A DNA stretch of 42,841 bases from Flavobacteriales bacterium (GTDB lineage: Bacteria > Bacteroidota > Bacteroidia > Flavobacteriales > Flavobacteriaceae): the NCBI GenBank assembly GCA_004214185.1, contig SGZG01000008.1, positions 1-42,841 on the forward strand, read 5' to 3'. Both the position numbers and the translations under genes were made by a program. Below, one piece after another: positions 1-7,467 of this stretch (positions are counted from its first letter, which is position 1; every line of letters begins with the position of its first letter). The notes under the pieces were generated by a model, which was given only the letters and a program-made list of their open reading frames with translations, had not been told where the DNA came from and did not search any database.

Positions 1-242
1 AATAATCCAAAAATAATAGGAACATTAAAATATAGCATTATGTCAAAAATCCATTTTTTATTTAGATATGAGGCATCATTATTTGAAAGATTTTTCTCAG
101 TTTCTCCGAAAAGAAAATCTAGTAATGGAATTAATAAGAAGACATAGAAAATAGCAGAATATGTCCATAGACCTGTAGATATAAATGAGATGTAAACTGA
201 AATGGGAACTGTGTAAGCAAATAGATATTTAAGATCTTTCAT
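1..242 (-). CDS. Alkane 1-monooxygenase (AlkB)-like membrane protein, 5' part only
   Basis: The minus strand is open from an ATG at 242 off the left edge, giving about 80 residues that start MKDLKYLFAYTVP. Hydrophobic helices lie at roughly residues 5-22 and 26-44, with an acidic loop and then a third hydrophobic stretch near 65-80. The opening, the LIPLLDFLFG segment and the spacing of helices resemble the N-terminus of AlkB-type non-haem di-iron alkane hydroxylases of the fatty-acid desaturase superfamily, which hydroxylate terminal methyl groups at the inner membrane. The diagnostic histidine boxes would lie beyond the edge and are not visible, so the family call rests on the N-terminus alone. 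Another desaturase-superfamily protein remains possible. No clear promoter was found upstream. Confidence 0.7.
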   Translation of the reverse strand, partial: MKDLKYLFAYTVPISVYISFISTGLWTYSAIFYVFLLIPLLDFLFGETEKNLSNNDASYLNKKWIFDIMLYFNVPIIFGL

Positions 243-346
243 TTTAGTAATATTTTTTTGGTCAATTACCCAAATCCTTATAAAAATATTAAATTTTGGA
301 TAGTTACCCACATAATCAATAAATTTAAGTTCTGATCTTTAATTGC

Positions 347-381
347 AAAACGGCTATACTTTATAAAAGTATAACCGTTTT
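347..381 (-). terminator. Rho-independent terminator-like hairpin, copy 1
   Basis: AAAACGG at 347-353 pairs with CCGTTTT at 375-381, and TATAC/GTATA extends the stem around one mismatch. Read on the minus strand it ends in TTTT and lies 140 bases after the stop of the gene at 522-1301, which it may terminate. The hairpin is one of three near-copies in the first 2.6 kb. Confidence 0.6.
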
Positions 382-417
382 ATTGTTTTAGTAGATAACT
401 CAATGGAAATATCGAAC
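368..417. repeat. tRNA-terminator-associated repeat, copy 1
   Basis: Bases 368-401 are identical over 34 positions to 1406-1439. Similarity continues to a shared AAATATCGAAC ending at 417. The first 27 bases match 2588-2614 with one difference, and there the match stops three bases inside the initiator tRNA gene. The block therefore looks like a copy of the sequence downstream of that tRNA, with the tRNA body replaced or decayed. Confidence 0.7.
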
Positions 418-521
418 ATTAGTCCAACTCCAAGAGATATAATCGATACTAATCATTTAATGACCCTTATTATGAAAAGTAAAAAAATAAGATAGATTAA
501 CTTAATTTCTTTAAATCTATA

Positions 522-1301
522 TTAATTATCATTACCTGCTCTATTAAACTTACCTTGAGCATTTCTTGTATTTCCAACATGCACATAAATTTGATCTGAG
601 TGAGATCCTTCAACTAAATTCCAAAAGCTTCCAGCATATTCAGAATTTCTAACGCCTTCAGGGCCGTTTGCAACTGCAAAATCAGCAATATTTTTATAAG
701 CAGCCCAAACTTGAACATCTGATCCCGAACCGATGTAATGCGTTGTAGCTCCTCCATACCACATAACTCCATCATCTACACCTGGCTTCACATTCCATCC
801 CATATATGCATCAATGAGTTCTTGATTTCCAGCTGATGAATTATAACTACCAACTACAAATACATACGGATTGTCCAAATCCAAATTTTCTTTTCCATAC
901 CAGTTTCCTTGCCAGTCTACAACTCTTACTTCATCAGTATGATTATTGAAATAACCCCACCATTTTGCTACTGTTTCTTGCATTTCTTTTTTTTCATCTT
1001 CAGGTAGTTTTTCAATGTTAGCTCCAAGAACAGTCCAAATATCATCTTTGACCATGTCTTCAGCAGAAGCATAAATGTCACTAATCATTATACTATGATC
1101 CGATCCATACCAGTGTCTGTACACAAACGACCTCGCAATAGTTCTGCCTTCTCCAATTGATGCATTTGTTACTTTTTCATGTAAGTCTACAAATTCACCA
1201 ATTTTGTTCAGTGGAACATCTAAATAGGTTTGATTAATAACGTTTTGAGCATTAACAGAAAATGCAAAAAGCATTACTGCTAAATAATTTAAAAGTTTCA
1301 T
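522..1301 (-). CDS. Secreted protein of unknown function with two similar halves
   Basis: This is a 259-residue protein with a signal peptide (MKLLNYLAVMLFAFSVNAQ, likely cleaved after residue 18 or 19), so it is exported. I do not recognise a named family. The mature part appears to be a tandem duplication. Residues about 63-88 (RHWYGSDHSIMISDIYASAEDMVKD after a short strand) resemble residues about 186-212 (THYIGSGSDVQVWAAYKNIADF), and each follows a helix-rich stretch. That strand-helix-strand pattern is compatible with paired dimeric alpha/beta barrel (ferredoxin-like) domains, which is inference. The gene stands alone, divergent from the YHYH lipoprotein gene, between two copies of the terminator repeat. 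Function unknown. Confidence 0.8.
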   Translation of the reverse strand: MKLLNYLAVMLFAFSVNAQNVINQTYLDVPLNKIGEFVDLHEKVTNASIGEGRTIARSFVYRHWYGSDHSIMISDIYASAEDMVKDDIWTVLGANIEKLPEDEKKEMQETVAKWWGYFNNHTDEVRVVDWQGNWYGKENLDLDNPYVFVVGSYNSSAGNQELIDAYMGWNVKPGVDDGVMWYGGATTHYIGSGSDVQVWAAYKNIADFAVANGPEGVRNSEYAGSFWNLVEGSHSDQIYVHVGNTRNAQGKFNRAGNDN

Positions 1302-1385
1302 AAAGTTTTTTTTTGGTTATTTATAAATTTACAAAAATTAATTTATTAGTCAGAAAGTTAGATTTTCTAAATTATTTGGAATAAA

Positions 1386-1419
1386 AAAACGGTTAACTAT
1401 ATAATAGTATAACCGTTTT
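1386..1419. terminator. Terminator-like hairpin, copy 2, between divergent starts
   Basis: AAAACGGTTA at 1386-1395 pairs with TAACCGTTTT at 1410-1419, and the inner ACTA/TAGT continues the stem with a bulge. It sits 84 bases upstream of the start of the minus-strand gene at 522-1301, and 166 bases upstream of the plus-strand gene at 1586. It therefore terminates no visible gene, which suggests a relic. Confidence 0.55.
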
Positions 1420-1455
1420 ATTGTTTTAGTAGATAACTCTATTCAAATATCGAAC
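1406..1455. repeat. tRNA-terminator-associated repeat, copy 2
   Basis: Bases 1406-1439 equal 368-401, and the shared AAATATCGAAC ends at 1455. On the minus strand the segment just beyond contains GTTCGA between short complementary arms TCAAA and TTTGA, reminiscent of a tRNA T-arm. The rest does not fold as a tRNA. The surrounding gap 1302-1585 holds nothing else I can support. Confidence 0.65.
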
Positions 1456-1585
1456 TTTGATATTACACCTCGAGATTTTGAAATTACCCTTCAAACTATA
1501 TACCTAATTCGAAATGATTAACAACATTTTAAGTGTGTTCATTAAACCTATAAGGTAATTTGCTGTCTAAAATTAAAGTGCCTTC

Positions 1586-2557
1586 ATGAGAATTCTATTT
1601 AAATTTTTCATAATAATCCTATTGTTTTCGTGTAACAAAAATGAAGAACCTCAAGAAAAAAATGATTTAAACTGTTCTGGGGATTACTCAACTGCTGGAA
1701 TTTTGGTCGATATCAATGAGGAAATTTATAATGATGATGAATCTGTGAATAACTACAGTAGATACTCATGGTCTTCAGATGGTTCAAACAGAATTCTAAT
1801 TGGTAATGGAATACCAAATCATGAAGTAGGAACCTTCCCAAACCCCAATAACCCTAACACAATAAGAGAACAAAATGTAAACAAGAGATTTACCCTTTGT
1901 CCTGAAATAATTACAGAAAGTGGATTGGAGGTTGTAGGGCCCGCCTTAGCGATCGCCTACGCACTTAACAGTGTCAAGTTTGATCCTGCGACAGCAGGGA
2001 GATGCAATGATGTTGGCGAATGTAGTTTAGCACAAGGTCAGGGGAATTGGAATATTGAAGCCTTAGGTCATGACACTTTTGACTTTGGAGATGACATGAA
2101 TCATGCTCATGTCCAACCTAATGGTGAGTATCATTACCATGGAATACCAGAACTGTTGTTAGATTTTCTTGGCGATAATCAAGGGATGACAATAGTTGGA
2201 TGGGCTTCAGATGGGTTCCCAGTATACGCAAGATATGGTTATTCTGACGCTAATAATTCTAACAGCAGTATCAAGTCACTAACTCCGAGTTATAGGTTAA
2301 AATCTGAACCTGATGCTAATAGACCTACAACTTTAACTGCATTAATTGGTGGGCCTGGTCAGGGCACATCCAATCCAAATACTCCAATCCCAATGGGTGC
2401 ATTTACACAGGATTATGAATACGTTGAAGGCCTTGGAGATTTAGATCAATGTAATGGACGATTCGGAGTAACCCCGGAGTTCCCTGAAGGGATTTATTAC
2501 TATGTTGTCACAGATGATTTCCCTTTTTTCACAAGATGCTTAAAGGGTGATTTATAA
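1586..2557 (+). CDS. YHYH-domain lipoprotein
   Basis: This is a 323-residue protein. Its N-terminus has a short hydrophobic segment and a lipobox ending LLFSC (Cys16), so it should be lipid-anchored. The YHYH signature is at residues about 181-185 in HVQPNGEYHYHGIPE, followed by GWASDGFPVYARYGY at about 205-219, the typical downstream block of YHYH proteins (PF14240). The domain's biochemical role is not established; clustered His and Asp residues (DDMNHAHV before the motif) suggest metal binding, which is inference. Cysteines at 140 and 146 and near the C-terminus could form disulfides. The gene is monocistronic, and the terminator at 2566-2601 starts 8 bases after its stop. It is flanked by two copies of the repeat. 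Confidence 0.85.
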   Translation: MRILFKFFIIILLFSCNKNEEPQEKNDLNCSGDYSTAGILVDINEEIYNDDESVNNYSRYSWSSDGSNRILIGNGIPNHEVGTFPNPNNPNTIREQNVNKRFTLCPEIITESGLEVVGPALAIAYALNSVKFDPATAGRCNDVGECSLAQGQGNWNIEALGHDTFDFGDDMNHAHVQPNGEYHYHGIPELLLDFLGDNQGMTIVGWASDGFPVYARYGYSDANNSNSSIKSLTPSYRLKSEPDANRPTTLTALIGGPGQGTSNPNTPIPMGAFTQDYEYVEGLGDLDQCNGRFGVTPEFPEGIYYYVVTDDFPFFTRCLKGDL

Positions 2558-2565
2558 GCAATTAA

Positions 2566-2601
2566 AAAACGGTTACACTTTTATAAAAGTATAACCGTTT
2601 T
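2566..2601. terminator. Bidirectional terminator shared by tRNA-fMet and the YHYH gene
   Basis: This is the longest of the three hairpins. AAAACGGTTA at 2566-2575 pairs with TAACCGTTTT at 2592-2601, there is one C-A mismatch, then ACTTT pairs with AAAGT, leaving a TTAT-type loop. Minus-strand reading ends in TTTTTT and follows the tRNA by 10 bases. Plus-strand reading ends in TTTTATT and follows the YHYH stop by 8 bases. Confidence 0.85.
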
Positions 2602-2611
2602 ATTGTATTAG

Positions 2612-2614
<3 letters not shown>
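2588..2614. repeat. tRNA-terminator-associated repeat, copy 3 (at the intact tRNA)
   Basis: It matches the first 27 bases of copies 1 and 2 with a single T-to-A difference. The match stops at 2614, which is tRNA position 71. This is presumably the parental copy because it is attached to a functional tRNA. Confidence 0.7.
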
Positions 2615-2684
<70 letters not shown>

Positions 2685-2738
2685 ATTTGGACTGTAAATA
2701 TATAATAAATTAATTTTGTGAGGAAGAAATATATATTT

Positions 2739-3671
2739 TTACTTTTTATATACTTCTTTTTTCATTGCAATTTTTGGAGTTCTATCTTCTTTAAATACTC
2801 CCCAATGTTTCTCAGGCTCAAAAGGATCGTTTGATCCTTTCCACGGTTCGTCAAATGCTTCAAATAAAAATGTTAGAACTTTTTCTTCTTCACTCCATTT
2901 TGACAATTGTTTATAATATATTTTTTGAAAATGTTCACTTGTGTTGTGTTTCTTAATTTCTAGATCATTTGTACTGGAAGTCCATCCAGCTTCAGTAATT
3001 ACAATTAATTTTTCAGGATATTTAGAGCGAACTAAATTCAAATTTTCTATTGTATAATCAAGTGCATTATCAATGTAAATATTTTCCCATTGAGGGTAGG
3101 TGTGAATAGAAATAAAATCAATTACCTCAACTAGTTTTTCTAATTTATTTACCCAAGTCACATAATTTTCACAAAAAGTAACAGGTTGTTTGGCTTTAGA
3201 TTTTATAATTTTTGCAAATTTAACAACACTATCAACAGGAACCATATGATCTGTCCAGCTAACACAAGCTTCATTTCCTATTGAAAGTGAAAAAATAATT
3301 TCAGGAAATTCATTACCAAATTTTGCTAGCAAGTCTATTCTTTCAAGATTTCTTTTTTTGTTAATCTCTAATTGTTCATTGGAATATTCACCTCCCCAGG
3401 GACAAGAGTAGTTATTGACTTCTGCCTCAATATAACAGCCAAGCATTACTTTCAAGGGAAGTTTTTCATTTTTTATGACCTCTAAAATAGTTTTTGAATG
3501 AAAATCACAGCTATATAACCTAATATACTTCCATGTTTTATTTACTATAAAAAGATCTTCTTTAACTTGATTATAAGTAGGGTAGATTTCACCAGGACTT
3601 TGACCTTGTCTGTAACCTGAATAGCATACAGCTTGTCCATAATCTATGTTAAGTATTTTTGAATAGTCCAA
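2739..3671 (-). CDS. GH17 family beta-1,3-glucanase-like protein, no signal peptide
   Basis: This is a 310-residue TIM-barrel glycosidase. GH17 hallmarks are SIGNEACVSW (acid/base Glu134) and VITEAGW (nucleophile Glu227), plus FISIHTYPQW after strand 6 and FEAFDEPWK near the end, where Trp and Glu shape the glucan subsites. GH17 enzymes act on beta-1,3-glucans with retention. The N-terminus MDYSKILNIDYG has no export signal, so the enzyme is predicted to be cytoplasmic. It is the last gene of the seven-gene glucan operon, 2 bases after the neighbouring GH17. It is closer in sequence to the lipoprotein GH17 at 8482-9780 than to its immediate neighbour. Hydrolase or transglycosylase activity cannot be told apart by eye. 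Confidence 0.85.
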   Translation of the reverse strand: MDYSKILNIDYGQAVCYSGYRQGQSPGEIYPTYNQVKEDLFIVNKTWKYIRLYSCDFHSKTILEVIKNEKLPLKVMLGCYIEAEVNNYSCPWGGEYSNEQLEINKKRNLERIDLLAKFGNEFPEIIFSLSIGNEACVSWTDHMVPVDSVVKFAKIIKSKAKQPVTFCENYVTWVNKLEKLVEVIDFISIHTYPQWENIYIDNALDYTIENLNLVRSKYPEKLIVITEAGWTSSTNDLEIKKHNTSEHFQKIYYKQLSKWSEEEKVLTFLFEAFDEPWKGSNDPFEPEKHWGVFKEDRTPKIAMKKEVYKK

Positions 3672-3673
3672 TA

Positions 3674-4558
3674 TTAAAATTTTAATTTTTCATCTTTATC
3701 CCACAATCCCCAGTATGCTCCAACATCTCCTTCTACACCAACTTTCCACGACTCATCAAAAGCTGAAAAATAAAACATTTCAATGTTATCTTCAAATGAC
3801 CAATTTTGTGCATTTATGAAGTATTTAAGTGCGTTTACTTTAGATGGGTGAGCCCCTTGTAAACTTGCACCTTTGCTTGGCCATCCTGTTTCTGTAATAA
3901 TTACCTTTTTACCTTTTCCAGCTGATTTGGCCTCAAAATACATTTGTTTCATGTACATTAAGGAATAGTCTAAACTACAACCTTCCCAATAAGGATAGCA
4001 ATTAGCTAAAATCACATCACAAGAATCAGATAAATTTGGTCTGGAAGAAAATTCATAGTAAGCATCAACATACCCAGTTGGGATATCTCCAATTTCTTTT
4101 TTAACTAAATTAATGTAATCAATAAGTTCATTTTCAGACATTTCTTTTCTGTATAAAACCTCATTTCCAACTCCTGCAACATTAACATGACCAGATTTAC
4201 ATAAAGAAATCAATCCATTAATTTCTTTTTCATTTGTGAGCTTATTATCACTTAGCCATGCACCAACTAGTGTCTTTAAACCTAATTCCTTCGCAAGAAC
4301 TGGAATTCTTTCATTTCCTTCTGTGCAAGAAAATGTTCTAATCCATTTAGTGTAGGGCTTAATAATATTTAATTTTCTTAAAATTTGCTTATCAGAAATT
4401 TTATCACCAGGCTCTTGACCTTCATCATATGCACTAAAGCACAATCCATGAATTCCTTGTTTTAGAAATTTATTACAAAGTTTTTTTAGTTCAGACTCAG
4501 AGACAGTGTTCAAATTAATACCTGTTAATGAATGTAGCTTTTCCCTTCTATAAGACAT
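3674..4558 (-). CDS. GH17 family beta-1,3-glucanase-like protein, no signal peptide
   Basis: This is a 294-residue GH17 protein. The acid/base lies in VAGVGNEVLYR (Glu133), and the nucleophile in VIITETGWPSKG (Glu223), the classical GH17 signature including the WPS triplet. LANCYPYWEG and FSAFDESWKVG fill the positions held by HTYPQW and FEAFDEPWK in the paralogue next door. No signal peptide is present (MSYRREKLHSLTG), so a cytoplasmic location is inferred. It lies 4 bases after the sugar symporter gene and 2 bases before the terminal GH17, so it would meet sugars that the symporter brings in. The likely role is cleavage or transfer on imported beta-1,3-gluco-oligosaccharides. Confidence 0.87.
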   Translation of the reverse strand: MSYRREKLHSLTGINLNTVSESELKKLCNKFLKQGIHGLCFSAYDEGQEPGDKISDKQILRKLNIIKPYTKWIRTFSCTEGNERIPVLAKELGLKTLVGAWLSDNKLTNEKEINGLISLCKSGHVNVAGVGNEVLYRKEMSENELIDYINLVKKEIGDIPTGYVDAYYEFSSRPNLSDSCDVILANCYPYWEGCSLDYSLMYMKQMYFEAKSAGKGKKVIITETGWPSKGASLQGAHPSKVNALKYFINAQNWSFEDNIEMFYFSAFDESWKVGVEGDVGAYWGLWDKDEKLKF

Positions 4559-4562
4559 GTTT

Positions 4563-5975
4563 TTATTTATTTTTTAATTTCAATTTTTCTTTAATCTCAT
4601 TGGCTCTTTCCTCAGTAATATCATAATCCTTCATTATATATATAGCAATTAATATTCCCAAAATAGGAATAAGAGTATAAAAAATTCTCATCCCATCTAT
4701 TGCAAATTCAGTCACATTATCAGCATCAAATCCAACAAATTGTAACGTTAAACCACTTAAAAGACCTGCAACTCCAAAACCTAATTTTACCATCCACCAA
4801 TAAACAGCTCCAAGAACACCCTCTCTTCTTTTCCCGTTTTCAAGTTCATCTAAGTCACATATATCTGCAGTCATTGACATCATTATTGTAAATAGACTTC
4901 CTATTCCAAATGAGTGAAATGGTAATGCAAATAAAAACATATAGGGTTTTCCAGGGATAAATAAAAACCAAAATAAAATGTATCCAATAATTGAAATTAG
5001 CTGAGATATTATAAATGCTTTCTTTTTTCCAATTTTCTTGGACATAAAAGTTATAACAGGTATTACTAGGAATGAAGTAATCAAAGCTCCAATTGATCCA
5101 TGAAGAGCGGGCCAGTAGTCAGCTGCACCGGTATCACTTCCAAATAAATAATGAACGATTATTAAAAAAGTAAATGGCGCTATTACCTGAAAAGAATTAA
5201 AAATCAAAAATGTAGCTATTGCTATTTTTCTGAAAGGTTTAATTCGAAATGCCCCAAAAGCATTAATAAATATATCTTTAATGCTATTACCAATATTTGA
5301 TACGTTTATGGGTTTTAAATCTGTTCTATTCTTAGTTGATTCACTTTTTATAAAAATCGCAGGAGCAATTGCAAAAAGTGTACATGCAATTGCTACCCAA
5401 ACAGATAATTCTCTAACACCTTGCTCAGCACCCTCGGGGTAAATTTCAGGTTCATATAGTATGATCCAAAACCATGGAGCAATAACCCAAGCCCATTGTC
5501 CTACAAATTGAGCAATTGCCATTATCTGGGTTCTTTCATGAAAATCATCACTCATTTCATAACCCATAGCTACATAGGGAACACTAAATATGGTTAATCC
5601 AAGATAAAAGACAAGAGACCATAGCAAAAAATAAATAAAGTTATAAGTTAAACCATTTTCTGCGTATAACTGCCACATAGCAACATAAGAAATACCCATT
5701 AATATTCCACCAATAAAAACATATTGTCTTCTTCTTCCCCACTTAGACTTGGTATTATCTGAAATAAATCCCATTAGTGGGTCTGTTACAGCATCAAATA
5801 ATCTAGGTGCAAATTGTAAAATTCCCCACATTATTGCAGCAAAACCTAAATCTTGTACTAAAACAATTATAAAAACTCCTAATGCTGCTGGAAACATTTG
5901 GTTTGCCAACATTCCAAATCCAAAAGCTATTTTTTCACTTAAACTAACTGATCTTTTTATATTACTATTTTCCAT
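4563..5975 (-). CDS. GPH-family sugar:cation symporter (MFS)
   Basis: This is a 470-residue inner-membrane protein with about twelve hydrophobic helices. The family fingerprint is DAVTDPLMGFISDN then SKWGRRR at residues 61-83, the conserved Asp-rich loop of glycoside-pentoside-hexuronide:cation symporters (melibiose carrier group). A second family-typical stretch is MSMTADICDLDELENGKRREG near residues 365-385; this is the central cytoplasmic-loop motif. It is placed between GH30 (upstream, 4-base gap) and two cytoplasmic GH17 genes (downstream, 4-base gap). The substrate is therefore probably glucose or beta-gluco-oligosaccharides released outside. Coupling to Na+ or H+ cannot be read from the sequence. 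Confidence 0.9.
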   Translation of the reverse strand: MENSNIKRSVSLSEKIAFGFGMLANQMFPAALGVFIIVLVQDLGFAAIMWGILQFAPRLFDAVTDPLMGFISDNTKSKWGRRRQYVFIGGILMGISYVAMWQLYAENGLTYNFIYFLLWSLVFYLGLTIFSVPYVAMGYEMSDDFHERTQIMAIAQFVGQWAWVIAPWFWIILYEPEIYPEGAEQGVRELSVWVAIACTLFAIAPAIFIKSESTKNRTDLKPINVSNIGNSIKDIFINAFGAFRIKPFRKIAIATFLIFNSFQVIAPFTFLIIVHYLFGSDTGAADYWPALHGSIGALITSFLVIPVITFMSKKIGKKKAFIISQLISIIGYILFWFLFIPGKPYMFLFALPFHSFGIGSLFTIMMSMTADICDLDELENGKRREGVLGAVYWWMVKLGFGVAGLLSGLTLQFVGFDADNVTEFAIDGMRIFYTLIPILGILIAIYIMKDYDITEERANEIKEKLKLKNK

Positions 5976-5979
5976 GTTA

Positions 5980-7461
5980 TCAGTTTTTTAACGTGATTGT
6001 TTGAATGGCTTGCGGGCTAATTGAAATAGATTTAGAAAATCCATTTAAATTTAGGTTGAAACTCTTTTTTTCACGCCCTTCATTAAATAAAACAATAGCA
6101 ATACTTTTATCTGGATTAAGAGCTGCAGTAACCATTAACTCAGGATCGGAATTTATTGCATCAATAATCTCTGCACCTGGTCTTATATACTTACTAAAAT
6201 GTGTCATGACATAATAAAGTGGAGTATAATATATTTCATCAATTGCTGGATCAACAATTATAGGTGCCACACACCAATTACTAACCCAATTTGGACCTCC
6301 TTGTGTATCTAGAACCATATTCCAGTCTACCCATCCATCAACCCAGTTATTTAAAGATCCAATTATATCTCTTGAATATCTATTGAATGGAGCATATTTT
6401 GGATGTAAATATTTTTTTTCGTCTTCTCTCCAGTCGTATCCCCAATCAGTTGCTTCTTTTCTAAAGTACCAGTCGTCATCATTCCAGTGTGGAATTTCTG
6501 AATCAACACATGCTTCTGTTTGAATTAAATATTTGTTTGGTGCTTTGTTATGAGCATATTGAAGCTCATCTGGGTAAAATTCAAAAGTACTATCATACCA
6601 ATGAACAGCAGTTCCATCAAAATATTTAGAGGATTCTTCATTTTCAAACATTGAGTCAACCCATTTTTTAAGATCTGCTCTATTTTGATCGTATCCAAGA
6701 ATTATGATATCTTCTTTGCCATCTTTTTCCAATTGAGGACCCAAGTAATCTTTAACAAAATGCGTCATTTCTTCAGGTGTATAATGCATACTTTCCCAGC
6801 TTGAATTATTTCCATGAGGTTCATTTTCAACTGTAAATCCCCATATATCAATACCTTGTTCTTTGTAAGCATCAACATATTTAGAGAAAAATAGAGCCCA
6901 AGTGTCGTAGTATTTTGGTAATAATTTTCCACCTTTCCACTCATTGTTATCTTTCATCCATGGAGCAGCTGTCCATGGAGATGCGAAAATTTTAAATCCA
7001 TCTTGTGAAACTTCCATCGCTTCTTTTATCATGGGAATGATATCATCCATATCTTCTTTTATAGAAAAATGTTCAAGATTTATATCTCCCTCTACAGGGC
7101 TGTATGAATAATTTGAAATAGAAAAATCACATGAATTCATGTGAGTTCTTGTAAGAGAATAATTTGAACCTTTTTCAGAAAAATAGGCATCTATAATTTC
7201 TTTTCTTCTTTCTTTACTCATTAGATTTAATAAGTAAGCAGATGATTCTGTGAAAGCTCCACCAAATCCTGTAATAGTCTGATATTTTTTTTCAGTATTT
7301 AAATTAATTTCAGAGATTTTTCCAGAAATATTAAATTCTTTTAGTTCTGTTAGCTTATTTCCATTTCTAGAGGTTTCAAAAATTTTAATTTCCATTTCAG
7401 AATTATTTTTACATGAAAAAAATGATAGTGTAATTAATAATGATTTTAGAAGATTATTCAT
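5980..7461 (-). CDS. GH30 lipoprotein, probable beta-1,6-glucan debranching glucosidase
   Basis: This is a 493-residue protein with lipobox SFFSC (Cys17), so it is lipid-anchored outside the inner membrane. GH30 landmarks are ITGFGGAFTESSAYLL at residues 63-78, the GFTVENEPHG acid/base motif (Glu214) and the YLIQTEAC nucleophile motif (Glu316). A beta-sandwich C-terminus (about 420-493) ends in the typical SISPQAIQTITL. Characterised GH30 enzymes from marine Flavobacteriia laminarin loci remove beta-1,6-linked glucose branches. That role fits the GH17 and phosphorylase neighbours but is inferred. Beta-1,6-endoglucanase or beta-glucosidase activity is an alternative within the family. Confidence 0.88.
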   Translation of the reverse strand: MNNLLKSLLITLSFFSCKNNSEMEIKIFETSRNGNKLTELKEFNISGKISEINLNTEKKYQTITGFGGAFTESSAYLLNLMSKERRKEIIDAYFSEKGSNYSLTRTHMNSCDFSISNYSYSPVEGDINLEHFSIKEDMDDIIPMIKEAMEVSQDGFKIFASPWTAAPWMKDNNEWKGGKLLPKYYDTWALFFSKYVDAYKEQGIDIWGFTVENEPHGNNSSWESMHYTPEEMTHFVKDYLGPQLEKDGKEDIIILGYDQNRADLKKWVDSMFENEESSKYFDGTAVHWYDSTFEFYPDELQYAHNKAPNKYLIQTEACVDSEIPHWNDDDWYFRKEATDWGYDWREDEKKYLHPKYAPFNRYSRDIIGSLNNWVDGWVDWNMVLDTQGGPNWVSNWCVAPIIVDPAIDEIYYTPLYYVMTHFSKYIRPGAEIIDAINSDPELMVTAALNPDKSIAIVLFNEGREKKSFNLNLNGFSKSISISPQAIQTITLKN

Positions 7462-7467
7462 ATTATT

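Larger units (their letters stand above)
243..521. other. Intergenic region with terminator and repeat copy 1
   Basis: This 279-base gap holds no convincing gene. It contains the hairpin at 347-381 and the repeat block that follows it to about 417. A 30-codon ATG frame at 403-495 is open but has no independent support. Confidence 0.6.

Noticed and set aside
403-495. 30-codon ATG frame in repeat copy 1 as a gene
   Set aside because: No promoter, no homologue that I recognise, and the related copy 2 lacks an ATG. Kept only as a finding about the repeat.
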